This document shows positions 27,039 to 36,500 of a DNA stretch of 64,000 nucleotides, one piece after another. A program made the translations under genes and the position numbers. How positions within the stretch are numbered: the first letter of the stretch is position 1; every line of letters starts with the position of its first letter. The DNA comes from Streptomyces sp. NBC_01451 (lineage in GTDB: Bacteria > Actinomycetota > Actinomycetes > Streptomycetales > Streptomycetaceae). The notes under the pieces were generated by a model, which was not told the DNA's origin, did not search any database, and saw only the letters and a program-made list of their open reading frames with translations. The DNA lies in the NCBI RefSeq assembly GCF_036227485.1, contig NZ_CP109479.1, positions 4,836,001 through 4,900,000 of the forward strand. Reading direction: 5' to 3'.

Positions 27039-29195
27039 CTACTCCTGCGGCTCTTTCCCGGGGTCCTTCTCGTACAGCTCGAACCAGATGCTCTTGCCCT
27101 CGCCCCGGGGGTCGACCCCCCACGCGTCCGCGAGCATCTCGATCAGCATCAGCCCCCGGCCGGAGGAGGCCAGTTCGCCCGGGCGGCGTTTGTGCGGGAG
27201 GTCGTCGCTCACGTCCGTGACCTCGACGCGGATGCGCCGTGTGCCCGGGGCACCCGTGACCTCGGCGACGACCAGGGCGTCGGCGTCGGTGTGGACCAGG
27301 ACGTTGGTGGCCGTCTCGGAGACGAGGAGGACCGCCGAGTCGACCTGGTCGGGGCTGGGCCAGTCGTGGAGCTGTTCGCGGAGCTGCTGGCGGGCGACGG
27401 CGACGCGCTCGGGTTCCGCCTGGGCGATCGTGAGCATGGTGCGCCGGGACGTGGGGCGTACCGCCGGCGGCAGCGTGCCGTCGGTGGCGCCTTCGCCCGG
27501 GCGGCTCAGGAGCAGCAGCGCTATGTCGTCCTCGCGGCGGTCCGCCAGCGGGCCGGTGGTGTGGTGGGAGAACGGGCCGTGCACTGCCTGGACGAGGGCG
27601 TCTGCCAGGTGCTCCAGGTCGGCGCTCTTGATGTCTCCCTTGTGTTCCTCCAGGGTCGTCCGGATGCGCTGCCAGCCCGTGTCCAGGTCGTGGCCGCCGG
27701 TCTCGATCAGGCCGTCGGTGCACAGGAGCATGGTCTCGCCGGGTTCGAGGGCGAGGAGGGTGGTGGGGTAGTCGGCGTCCGGGTCGATGCCCAGGGGCAG
27801 GCCGCCTCCCGTCGGGCGGGTCAGTACGGTGCCGTCCGCCATGCGGATCGCCGGGTCCGGGTGGCCGGCGCGGGCGATCTCCAGGACGCCGGTCGCGGGG
27901 TCGACCTCGACGTACAGGCAGGTCGCGAAGCGCAGGTCGCCGCCGGTGGCGCTGTCCGCGGAGTGGGTCATGCCGTGCAGGAAGCGGGAGGCGCGGGAGA
28001 GGACCGCGTCGGGGCGGTGGCCCTCGGAGGCGTAGGCGCGCAGCGCTATGCGGAGCTGGCCCATCAGGCCGGCGGCGCGGACGTCGTGGCCCTGGACGTC
28101 GCCGATGACCAGGGCGAAGCGTCCGCCGCCGGGCAGCGGGATCATGTCGTACCAGTCGCCGCCGACCTGGAGGCCGCCGCCGGTCGGTATGTAGCGGGCG
28201 GCGACCTCCATGCCGGGTATCTCGGGGCCGAGGGTCGGCAGCATCGAGCGTTGCAGACCGTCGGTCAGTTCGCGTTCCGACTCGGCCACGCCCGCCCGGG
28301 AGAGTGCCTGGGCGAGCATGCGGGCGACCGTCGTCAGGACCGAGCGCTCGTCGGGGATGAAGCTGACGGGGTAGGCGAAGCCCGCCATCCAGGCGCCCAT
28401 CGTGCGGCCCGCGACGGTCAGCGGCAGGAACGCCCAGGACTGCCGGTCGAACACCTGGGCGAGCGGCCAGGCGGTGGGGTAGCGGGCCTTGTAGGCCTCG
28501 GGGGAGGAGAGGTAGACGGCCCGGCCGGTGCGGACCACCTCGGCGGCCGGGTAGTCGGTCTCCAGGGGCATGTGGGAGAAGGGGCGCTCGTCGCCGGGGC
28601 GCTGGCCGTGGTGGCCGATGACGGTGAGACGGTCGCCCTGGACGCCGAAGACGGCGAGGCCGTCCGGTGAGAAGCCCGGCATCGACAGGCCCGCCGCGAC
28701 CCGCAGCACCTCCTCCGTGGACCGTGCCTCGGCCAGTGCCCGGCCCGCGTCCAGCAGGAACGCCTCCCGGGAGCGGCGCCAGTCACCGGTGACGGGGGTG
28801 CGTGCGGCGGTGGCGGGCGAGGGCTCGGTGACCTCCTGGAGGGTGCCCATCACGTCGTACGCCTTGCGAGCGGTGTCGAAGGTCGGCTTCGCGCGGCTGC
28901 GTGCGGTACGGATCACCCGGCCCTGCTCGTCCATGACACGGACCCGGACCTCGGCGATGCTGTCCTCGGCGACGGCGAGCTGGATGACGCCGACGATCTC
29001 GTTCCAGTCGACCGGGTGGAGGCGGGCCCGGGTCGCGGCCTCGGTGAGGGTGGTCGGCTCTGCGGGCAGGCCGAGCAGGCGGGCCGCCTCGGAGTCGAGC
29101 GTGACCAGCTGTGTGGCTGTGTCCCAATGCCACATGCCGGTTGCGAGGGCGACCAGGACGTCCCCCACGGCGGGCAGGGGCTCACCAGTGCGCAT
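27039..29195 (-). CDS. PAS-GAF-PP2C (SpoIIE-type) phosphatase with C-terminal HATPase domain
   Basis: This 718-residue signalling protein has four parts. They are a PAS-like domain (about 15-105), a GAF domain (about 145-300), a SpoIIE PP2C phosphatase (about 330-545, GGDWYDMIPLPGGG, IGDVQGHDVRAAGLMGQLR, ALLLLSR), and an anti-sigma-type HATPase (about 590-710, ETATNVLVHTDADALVV and SGRGLMLIEMLADAWG). Such fusions control anti-sigma-factor antagonists, dephosphorylating with one domain and phosphorylating or binding sigma factor with the other. No partner is adjacent. It is the first gene of the minus-strand group with the P450 and Bro-N genes. Confidence 0.92.
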   Translation of the reverse strand: MRTGEPLPAVGDVLVALATGMWHWDTATQLVTLDSEAARLLGLPAEPTTLTEAATRARLHPVDWNEIVGVIQLAVAEDSIAEVRVRVMDEQGRVIRTARSRAKPTFDTARKAYDVMGTLQEVTEPSPATAARTPVTGDWRRSREAFLLDAGRALAEARSTEEVLRVAAGLSMPGFSPDGLAVFGVQGDRLTVIGHHGQRPGDERPFSHMPLETDYPAAEVVRTGRAVYLSSPEAYKARYPTAWPLAQVFDRQSWAFLPLTVAGRTMGAWMAGFAYPVSFIPDERSVLTTVARMLAQALSRAGVAESERELTDGLQRSMLPTLGPEIPGMEVAARYIPTGGGLQVGGDWYDMIPLPGGGRFALVIGDVQGHDVRAAGLMGQLRIALRAYASEGHRPDAVLSRASRFLHGMTHSADSATGGDLRFATCLYVEVDPATGVLEIARAGHPDPAIRMADGTVLTRPTGGGLPLGIDPDADYPTTLLALEPGETMLLCTDGLIETGGHDLDTGWQRIRTTLEEHKGDIKSADLEHLADALVQAVHGPFSHHTTGPLADRREDDIALLLLSRPGEGATDGTLPPAVRPTSRRTMLTIAQAEPERVAVARQQLREQLHDWPSPDQVDSAVLLVSETATNVLVHTDADALVVAEVTGAPGTRRIRVEVTDVSDDLPHKRRPGELASSGRGLMLIEMLADAWGVDPRGEGKSIWFELYEKDPGKEPQE

Positions 29196-29349
29196 TGACC
29201 TACTTTATGGAGAGGTGATCGCAGCGTGCCACCCAAGCTGTACGGGGCACTCTGTGAAGGAGCTGTACAGGGTATGCGTGCGAACAATTGCGGGGAAGCG
29301 GTCTCGGGGCGGCCGGTACCCTTGGGTCTGTGCTTTCCGAGGTTTCGGT

Positions 29350-29363
29350 GTTTCACGTGAAAC
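29350..29363. promoter_or_regulatory. parS: parS site (ParB-binding centromere)
   Basis: GTTTCACGTGAAAC is a perfect 14-base palindrome identical to the parS core of streptomycetes and B. subtilis. The 16-base context TGTTTCACGTGAAACC differs at one end base from TGTTTCACGTGAAACA. It lies 52 bases upstream of aspS, and a wider inverted repeat AGGTTTC...GAAACCT surrounds it. Streptomyces has about twenty parS sites clustered around oriC, and ParB spreads from them to organise sporulation-septum segregation. Binding is inferred from the sequence match. Confidence 0.88.
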
Positions 29364-29415
29364 CTTCGCCGGCACAGACCCCGATCCCCGATCCGCGAAG
29401 GCTGGATGAACGACG

Positions 29416-31179
29416 ATGCATCGGTACAGGTCCCACACCTGCGGCGAGCTCCGCGCCTCTGACGTCGGCAGCGACGTCCGGCTGAGCGGCTGGCTGCACA
29501 ATCGGCGCGACCTGGGCGGCATCCTCTTCATCGACCTGCGCGATCACTACGGCATCACGCAGCTCGTCGCCCGCCCCGGCACGCCCGCCTACGAGGCCCT
29601 CGACAAGGTCTCCAAGGAGTCGACGGTCCGCGTCGACGGCAAGGTCGTCTCGCGCGGCGCCGAGAACATCAACCCCGAGCTGCCCACGGGTGAGGTCGAG
29701 GTCGAGGTCGGCGAGGTGGAACTGCTCGGCGCGGCCCAGCCGTTGCCCTTCACGATCAACACCGAGGACGGGGTCAACGAGGAGCGGCGCCTGGAGTACC
29801 GCTTCCTGGACCTGCGCCGCGAGCGCATGCACCGCAACATCATGCTGCGTACGGCCGTCATCTCGTCGATCCGGCACAAGATGACCGCGCTGGGCTTCAA
29901 CGAGATGGCCACGCCGATCCTGACGGCGACCTCTCCGGAGGGCGCCCGCGACTTCGTCGTGCCGTCGCGCCTCAACCCCGGCCGGTTCTACGCGCTGCCG
30001 CAGGCCCCGCAGCAGTTCAAGCAGCTGCTGATGATCTCCGGGTTCGACCGCTACTTCCAGATCGCGCCCTGTTTCCGTGACGAGGACGCGCGCGCGGACC
30101 GTTCGCCGGGCGAGTTCTACCAGCTCGACGTCGAGATGAGCTTCGTCGAGCAGGAGGACGTCTTCCAGCCGATCGAGCGGCTGATGACCGAGCTGTTCAC
30201 CGAGTTCGGCAAGGGCCGCGAGGTCACCTCGCCCTTCCCGCGCATCCCGTTCCGCGAGGCGATGCTGAAGTACGGCTCCGACAAGCCGGACCTGCGTGCC
30301 CAGCTGGAGCTGGTCGACATCACCGACGTCTTCGCGGGCTCGGAGTTCAAGGCGTTCGCCGGCAAGCACGTACGCGCCCTGCCGGTACCGGACGTCGCCG
30401 GCCAGTCGCGGAAGTTCTTCGACCAGCTCGGTGACTTCGCCGTCACGCTGGGCGCGAAGGGCCTGGCCTGGGTGCGGGTCACGGAGGACGGTTCGCTGTC
30501 CGGGCCGATCGCGAAGTTCCTCACCGAGGAGAACGTCGCCGAGCTGACCAAGCGGCTCTCGCTGGCCCCCGGCCACGCCGTGTTCTTCGGCGCGGGCGAG
30601 TTCGACGAGGTCTCGAAGATCATGGGCGCGGTGCGGGTCGAGGCCGCCAAGCGTGCCGGGCACTTCGAGGAGAACGTGTTCCGGTTCTGCTGGATCGTCG
30701 ACTTCCCGATGTTCGAGAAGGACGAGGAGACCGGGAAGATCGACTTCTCGCACAACCCGTTCTCGATGCCCCAGGGCGGCATGGAGGCCCTGGAGACCCA
30801 GGACCCGCTGGACATCCTGGCCTGGCAGTACGACATCGTCTGCAACGGTACGGAGCTGTCCTCCGGCGCGATCCGCAACCACGAGCCCGAGATCATGCTG
30901 AAGGCGTTCGGCATCGCGGGCTACGACGAGGAGACGGTCGAGCGCGAGTTCGCCGGCATGCTCCGCGCGTTCCGCTTCGGCGCCCCTCCGCACGGCGGGA
31001 TCGCGCCCGGCGTCGACCGTATCGTCATGCTCCTCGCGGACGAGCCGAACATCCGCGAGACGATCGCGTTCCCGCTCAACGGCAACGCCCAGGACCTGAT
31101 GATGGGCGCGCCGACGGAGCTGGAGGAGGCGCGGCTGAGGGAGCTGCACATTTCGGTGCGGAAGCCGCAGCCGAAGTAA
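29416..31179 (+). CDS. aspS: Aspartyl-tRNA synthetase
   Basis: This 587-residue class II synthetase charges tRNA-Asp. An N-terminal OB-fold anticodon domain ([24 protein letters not shown]) is followed by the catalytic core with motif 2 ([21 protein letters not shown]). The bacterial GAD insertion and motif 3 ([19 protein letters not shown]) come after. The size and GAD domain mark the bacterial type. A parS site lies in the short upstream region. A strong hairpin follows. Confidence 0.97.
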   Translation: MHRYRSHTCGELRASDVGSDVRLSGWLHNRRDLGGILFIDLRDHYGITQLVARPGTPAYEALDKVSKESTVRVDGKVVSRGAENINPELPTGEVEVEVGEVELLGAAQPLPFTINTEDGVNEERRLEYRFLDLRRERMHRNIMLRTAVISSIRHKMTALGFNEMATPILTATSPEGARDFVVPSRLNPGRFYALPQAPQQFKQLLMISGFDRYFQIAPCFRDEDARADRSPGEFYQLDVEMSFVEQEDVFQPIERLMTELFTEFGKGREVTSPFPRIPFREAMLKYGSDKPDLRAQLELVDITDVFAGSEFKAFAGKHVRALPVPDVAGQSRKFFDQLGDFAVTLGAKGLAWVRVTEDGSLSGPIAKFLTEENVAELTKRLSLAPGHAVFFGAGEFDEVSKIMGAVRVEAAKRAGHFEENVFRFCWIVDFPMFEKDEETGKIDFSHNPFSMPQGGMEALETQDPLDILAWQYDIVCNGTELSSGAIRNHEPEIMLKAFGIAGYDEETVEREFAGMLRAFRFGAPPHGGIAPGVDRIVMLLADEPNIRETIAFPLNGNAQDLMMGAPTELEEARLRELHISVRKPQPK

Positions 31180-31220
31180 AGCATCGGTAATTCGGAACAG
31201 AGGGCTTTGCGGCCCTCGGT

Positions 31221-31256
31221 GAATGGCTCGGAATCGGCGGCGATTCCGAGCCATTC
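31221..31256 (+). terminator. Terminator of aspS
   Basis: A perfect 16-base stem (31221-31236 with 31241-31256) closes a 4-base GCGG loop and is followed by TTAT. A smaller GAGGGC/GCCCTC hairpin lies just upstream (about 31200-31217). Confidence 0.9.
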
Positions 31257-31284
31257 TTATGACACCCCCAGGAATCACAGGGCT

Positions 31285-31316
31285 TTGACAGGTTCCATTC
31301 ATAATCTCCCCGGTCA
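31285..31316 (+). promoter_or_regulatory. Candidate leaderless promoter of first tandem dioxygenase gene
   Basis: TTGACA (31285-31290), an 11-base spacer, TAATCT (31302-31307) and 8 bases before the ATG at 31316. The same layout with identical spacing recurs before the second paralogue. The spacer is too short for a normal -35/-10 pair, so TGACAGG may be an activator or operator half-site. There is no ribosome site. Confidence 0.4.
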
Positions 31317-32257
31317 TGACTGAAACCCCCCAACAGACAGCAGCAGAGCGGGAATTGACGCGCCGCAGGGTCGTCGTCGCCGGTGGCGCGACGGCGGTGA
31401 CGGCCACGGCGGTGGCCCTGGGCGCCGGACTGGCGTCGGCGCAGGGATCAGTGGAGGGCAAGGGTGCGAACGGCCCCGGGGGCCTGCCCGCCGGGACCCC
31501 CTCGGGCACCCCCTCCGGCACGCCCGAGGCCTGCTACGTGCTGACCACGGAGACCACCGAGGGCCCGTACTACATCGACGCGGACAAGCTCCGCCAGGAC
31601 GTCACCGAGGACGAGGAGGGCATCCCCCTCACCCTCAGACTCAAGGTGATCGACGCCGAGAACTGCCGGCCGGTGCGGAACGCGGCCGTCGACATCTGGC
31701 ACTGCTCGGCGCTCGGCGTCTACTCCGGCTACGAGGACATGGGCAACGGCGGTGGCGGTGGCGGCACCCCGCCGTCCGGCGAGCCGACGGACGTACCCAC
31801 GGGTCCGCCCCCGACGGGCGGTCCCGGCGGTCCCGGCGGCCACCAGGAGCCGACCGACGACGAGCGCTATCTGCGCGGTACGTGGAAGACGGACCGGCAC
31901 GGCTACGTCACCTTCCGGACCGTGTTCCCGGGCTGGTACCGGGGCCGTTGCGTCCACATCCACGTCAAGGTGCACGTGGACGGCACCTGGACCGACGCCG
32001 GCTACGAGGGCGGGCACACCTGCCATACCGGTCAGCTGTTCTTCGACGAGGAGTCGGTGCTGCTCTCGGCGGAGGTGGCGCCGTACTCGACGAACACGGC
32101 CCCTCGTACGACCCTCGACGAGGACGGGATCTACCCGGACAACGGCGCCGAGGGCGGGCTGCTGCGGCTGCGGTACAAGAAGCGGGACATCGGGCGCGGA
32201 GTTCGCGCCGAACTGACGATGGGTGTGGCGCCGGACGAGACGCACGACAGCAATTGA
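31316..32257 (+). CDS. Secreted intradiol ring-cleavage dioxygenase-family protein (tandem copy 1)
   Basis: This 313-residue protein has a twin-arginine signal (LTRRRVVVAGGATAV) cleaved near ASA-QG. The catalytic fold shows TTEGPYYIDADKLRQD, VDIWHC, YLRGTW and PGWYRGRCVHIHVKV, giving the Tyr/Tyr/His/His Fe(III) ligands. Between GVYSGYE and DERYLRGTW lies a Gly/Pro/Thr insert of about 40 residues inside the barrel, absent from classical catechol dioxygenases. The neighbouring copy has the same layout, so they arose by tandem duplication. The substrate is unknown; exported aromatic or plant-derived diols are a guess. Confidence 0.92.
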   Translation: MTETPQQTAAERELTRRRVVVAGGATAVTATAVALGAGLASAQGSVEGKGANGPGGLPAGTPSGTPSGTPEACYVLTTETTEGPYYIDADKLRQDVTEDEEGIPLTLRLKVIDAENCRPVRNAAVDIWHCSALGVYSGYEDMGNGGGGGGTPPSGEPTDVPTGPPPTGGPGGPGGHQEPTDDERYLRGTWKTDRHGYVTFRTVFPGWYRGRCVHIHVKVHVDGTWTDAGYEGGHTCHTGQLFFDEESVLLSAEVAPYSTNTAPRTTLDEDGIYPDNGAEGGLLRLRYKKRDIGRGVRAELTMGVAPDETHDSN

Positions 32258-32258
32258 A

Positions 32259-32277
32259 TAAGGTTAGGCTTCCCTGA
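32259..32277. promoter_or_regulatory. Candidate iron box (DmdR1/IdeR type)
   Basis: TAAGGTTAGGCTTCCCTGA matches 15 of 19 positions of the consensus TTAGGTTAGGCTAACCTAA. It begins 2 bases after the stop of dioxygenase copy 1 and lies about 140 bases upstream of copy 2. Binding by the iron regulator is inferred from the match only. Confidence 0.45.
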
Positions 32278-32382
32278 TTAGTGCGTCGGGGGCGGGAAAT
32301 GGACAACTGTTTTCCGCCCCGTTCGCGCATTTCTCCCAGGTTCATGAAAAGGCAAAGGAAAGCACAGTCCTTTCCCATGGTC

Positions 32383-32414
32383 CTGACAGGCGTCCTGCCT
32401 AGGTTTCACGACCA
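32383..32414 (+). promoter_or_regulatory. Candidate leaderless promoter of second tandem dioxygenase gene
   Basis: CTGACA (32383-32388), 11 bases, TAGGTT (32400-32405), 8 bases, ATG at 32414. It matches the upstream layout of the first copy exactly in spacing and shares TGACAGG. There is no ribosome site before the ATG. Confidence 0.4.
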
Positions 32415-33409
32415 TGACAGAGACTCAAGGGCCGAAGCACAAGAGGGATCTGACGCGTCGGAAGGTCGTCGTCACCGGCGCCGGAGCGGTCGCCGCGGTG
32501 GGCGTCGCGGGCGGACTCGCGGCGGGCGCGTTCGCGGGTGAGACGGGCAAGGGCGGGAAGAACCCCACCCCCAAGGCTTCCAGCACCAGCTCGGAGGTCT
32601 GCTACACGCTCACCTCGGAGACCACGGAGGGTCCGTACTACATCGACGCGGACAAGCTCCGCCAGGACATCACCGAGGACAAGGAAGGCATCCCGCTGAC
32701 CCTGAGCCTGCGGGTGATCGACTCCGAGTCGTGCAAGCCGATCGTCGACGCGGCCGTCGACATCTGGCACTGCGACGCCCTGGGTCTGTACTCCGGCTAC
32801 GAGAGTCTCTCCACCGGCGGCGGTGGCGGCGCCCCGACGGACGCCCCCTCGGGCACCCCTACCGGTGAGCCGCCGACCGACGCGCCCACCGACGGCACCG
32901 GTGGCGGTGGCGGTGGCGGTGTGCACGAGGAGCCCACCGACGACAAGCGCTACCTGCGCGGGACCTGGAAGACGGACCGGCAGGGCCGGGTCACCTTCAA
33001 GACGGTCTTCCCCGGCTGGTACCGGGGCCGCACCGTCCACATCCACACGAAGGTGCACGTGGACGGCACCTGGACGGACGCCGGCTACGAGGGCGGCACC
33101 ACCTGCCACACCGGCCAGTTCTTCCTCGACGAGGAGTCGGTGCTGCTCTCCGCCGAGGTCGAGCCGTACTCGACGTCGACGACCGAGCGCACCACGCTCA
33201 CCGAGGACACCATCTACGACCAGAGCGGCACCGCGGGCGGTCTGCTCAAGCTGAAGTACGACAAGAAGAACATCGCGAAGGGTGTGATCGGCTCCATCAC
33301 GATGGGCGTCGACCCGGAGGCGACCAACGACGGCACGGGCGACACGGTGCAGCCGGGCGCGTCCGAGTCGCCCGCGGACACGGCCTCCCCTTCCGCCTCC
33401 GCGAGCTGA
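32414..33409 (+). CDS. Secreted intradiol ring-cleavage dioxygenase-family protein (tandem copy 2)
   Basis: This is the paralogue of the preceding gene, with a twin-arginine signal (LTRRKVVVTGAGAVAAVG) and the same iron-site segments (TTEGPYYIDADKLRQD, VDIWHC, YLRGTW, PGWYRGRTVHIHTKV). It also carries the Gly/Thr/Pro insert, here longer, between GLYSGYE and DKRYLRGTW. A Ser/Pro/Ala tail of about 30 residues follows the domain, suggesting cell-wall spanning. The strong identity outside the insert and divergence within it show that the insert evolves freely. Two hairpins follow. Confidence 0.92.
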   Translation: MTETQGPKHKRDLTRRKVVVTGAGAVAAVGVAGGLAAGAFAGETGKGGKNPTPKASSTSSEVCYTLTSETTEGPYYIDADKLRQDITEDKEGIPLTLSLRVIDSESCKPIVDAAVDIWHCDALGLYSGYESLSTGGGGGAPTDAPSGTPTGEPPTDAPTDGTGGGGGGGVHEEPTDDKRYLRGTWKTDRQGRVTFKTVFPGWYRGRTVHIHTKVHVDGTWTDAGYEGGTTCHTGQFFLDEESVLLSAEVEPYSTSTTERTTLTEDTIYDQSGTAGGLLKLKYDKKNIAKGVIGSITMGVDPEATNDGTGDTVQPGASESPADTASPSASAS

Positions 33410-33436
33410 CGGACGTACGGTCCGCGGTCCGCGAAG

Positions 33437-33472
33437 GAAGGCCCGGAACCCTCCCCCAGGTTCCGGGCCTTC
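33437..33472 (+). terminator. Terminator after tandem dioxygenases
   Basis: A perfect 14-base stem (33437-33450 with 33459-33472) with an 8-base loop lies 28 bases past the stop. Confidence 0.88.
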
Positions 33473-33510
33473 GCCGGTAGGCGTGTGCCTACGGGCTCCT
33501 GTACGACGCC

Positions 33511-33545
33511 GAGGCGCCCGGGGTCACGTGCACCCCGGGCGCCTC
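33511..33545 (-). terminator. Terminator of the FG-GAP protein gene
   Basis: A perfect 14-base stem (33511-33524 with 33532-33545) with a 7-base CACGTGC loop lies just downstream of the minus-strand stop at 33563. Confidence 0.85.
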
Positions 33546-33562
33546 GATCAGTGACGTGCGGT

Positions 33563-36500
33563 TCAGGAGAGGGACTTGTAGCCGCCCCAGCCGCTCCCGA
33601 TCTTCGCCCGGGCCCCGAACGACCCCTTCCCGTCCCCGCTCTGGCGGTACAGGTTGCCGGCGGTGTCCCGGGCGACGAGGTCCGCCCGGCCGTCGTCGTT
33701 GAGGTCGCCGACACCGACGACCGCGTTGTACGAGGCTCCCCACGAACCGAACAGCTTCGTACGGGCGGTGAAGGTGCCCCTGCCCGTGCCGTTGAACCGG
33801 TACAGGTTGTCGGCCTTGTCCTGGGCGAGAAGATCGCCGATGCCGTCGCCGTCGAGGTCTCCGGCGCCGACGATCTTCTTGTAGCCCTTCCAGTCGGCGT
33901 ACAGGGTGACAGGCGCGGAGAGCTTGCCGGCGCTGGTGCCCTTGTAGAGGTGGACGGTGCCGGTCGACGCCTTGCGGGCGATCAGGTCGGGGCGGCCGTC
34001 GCCGGAGACGTCACCGGGGGAGGTGAGGATGTCGTACTGGGTCCAGCCGCTGGTGGCGAGGGTGGTGTACGAGGTGCTCGGCGTGACCGGGTAGCCGCAG
34101 CGCGGCTTGTACAGGCGCAGGGCCCCGGTGGCCATCCTGACGAGGACGTCGTTGCAGCGGTCGCCGCTGAGATCGCCGAAGGCGACGGCGGTGACGGAGG
34201 CGGGCCAGCCGGTGCCGGTGTTCTCGCCGTTGTCGCGGCTGATCCCGCCCCGTCCGGTGCCGTCGTGGAAGGCCAGGGCGCCCGAGTTGCTCAGGGTGAG
34301 GAGGTCGCCGCGGCCGTCCGGCCCGTCGAGGCTCGTGAAGTCGTGGCGTACCGCCGAGCCACGGCCCGTGAAGCCCGTACCGGCGACCACCGTGACCGGG
34401 GCCGAGGTGCCGAGGCCGGTCGCCTTCAGCGTCCAGGCGAACTCACCGTTGGGGAAGTAGGTCCCGTTCGCCGTACGGCCGTTCCAGCTCGCCGACAACC
34501 AGGCCCGGGCCGCGCCGCCGGTGAACGTACGGGTGAGCCGGCCGGTCGCGGCGCTCTGCTCCGAGGTGAAGGTGAGGGACCAGGACGTGACGGGGCGGGA
34601 GAGCAGCCAGGAGCCCTGCCAGGGGTAGGAGGACGCCGTGGGCGGTTCCACGAGGGAGTTCTCGATCACGTTGGCGAACGCGGTCGGGGTGGACGGGGCG
34701 ACGCCGGTGGTGGCGACGTGTGTCTGCTCGTACTCGTCGAACCAGGCGACCAGCCCTGTGTACTCGTCGACCGTCCAGCGGTAGCGGCGGTCCGCTGCCA
34801 GACCGGTGTCCGGGACGCGGGAGGCGAGGACGCGGGTGGTGCCGGTGGGCGTCCGGGTGAGGACCAGCTCGTCGGTGGCGTGGTCGTGCCGGACGGTGAA
34901 CCCGTCACCGAGGAGCACGTCACCGGGCTTGACGGCGGTCGACTTGCGGGCCTTGGTGTCGTAGACCCCCGCCGAGGCCGTACCGCAGGCCCAGTACACC
35001 CAGCGGCCCGCCGCCTGGAGCTCGCTCGGCACGCAGCCGAGGCCCGGGACGGTGACCGTGGCGAGGACCTTGTTCGCGGTGAGACTGTACGAGGTGAGCT
35101 GACCGGACGTGCCGGTCGCGCTCCAGAGGGTGGAGCCGTTGAGGGCGGCGGCGCGGATCGTGCGCTTCAGCTTCTGGCCCTGGACGAACTCGCCCACGTA
35201 CTGCGCGGGTGCGGTGCCGCCGGAGTTGTAGACGACGTAGTTGTCGGAGACGTCGACGATGGCGCCGCCCCCGGTGCCGAACGCCAGTGTGCTGTTGCCC
35301 CATTCCTCGTTGATGGACATCAGGCGTTCCTTGCCGCCGCCGGTCCGCTGGAGGAAGACGTCCTCGGGCTCCGCGCCGTGGTTGCCCCACAGGACCGAGC
35401 AGACGGTGCCCGCGTACGGGCAGATGGGGTTGACCGTCTGTCCACTCTTGGCGGCGGACGCGGTCAGCGTGGTGCCGTTGTCCGTGGTGAGGGTGCGGAC
35501 GGACGTCGTGTCGTCGCCCGAGGTGTTCTCCGCGACGCGCAGGTGACCCCGGCTGAGGGCGACCCCGCTCTTGGCGTTCTCGTACGGTGCGACCTTGTAC
35601 AGCTTCGTCAACTGCGGGGCGCCGTCCGGGCCTTCGGTGATCCGCTGGATCCACCAGTCGGCCGGGCCGGTGCCACCGGTGACCAGGGCGGAGCCGTCGG
35701 GGGCGGCCAGCGGATTGCCGTAGGTGCTGTCCAGCAGGGTGCGGGTGGAGCCGTCGGCCAGGGAGACGGCGGTGCTGCCGCCGTTCGGGTCCGTCAGCAC
35801 GAGCCAGTCCCCGAGGAGAACGGGAGCAGAGACGTCGACGACCTCGCCGGTGTCGGGATTCCCGGCGACCGGGACCGTCTCCTCGGCGGTGAGGTCGGCG
35901 CGGGGCTTCAGGTGCAGGCCGGAGGCCGGTGTGTACCAGCCGATCCGGTCCTCGGTGAGTACGACCTCGGGGAAATCGTCCGCACCGGTGAAAGCCACGG
36001 TGAACTCGGCGGTGGCGAAGTCGAGGTAGCCGATGGTGGACCTGCGGGTGTGGTCGTCCTGAAAGACCGCGTAGGCGAGGACCGCACCGGCCTGGTCACC
36101 GGTACTGCCGAACTCGTAGCGCCGGTACTCGTCGCCCGTGAGACCGGTCACCGTACGGTCGCGCTGCTCGCCGTCGACGAAGTCGATCAGTTCCATCGCG
36201 GAACGGTCGTTGTCCCTCGCGACGACTGTCGACCCGTACGTTCCGATGTAGTCGCCGTACGGCAGGTCGGCGGTCCGCAGCGCGCTGCCGTCCGGGCTCC
36301 ACAGCACAGCCGGGTCGCCGGGGCTGCGGGGCGGCATCGCCACGATGTCGCCGGCCTGCGCGAAGAGGCCCGACGGGCACGCCAGGGTGATGTCGTAGCA
36401 GCCGGTGGCGCGGTCCGGTTGGTACGCCCCGCTCGGGCCCTGCACGGTGACGGTCGTGCCGTCCGTGTACTTCGTCCACAGCAGGCCCGCGACGTCGGCC

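Noticed and set aside
29353..31521. 722-residue minus-strand frame opposite aspS
   Set aside because: aspS is certain on the plus strand; the opposite frame is a GC-bias shadow.
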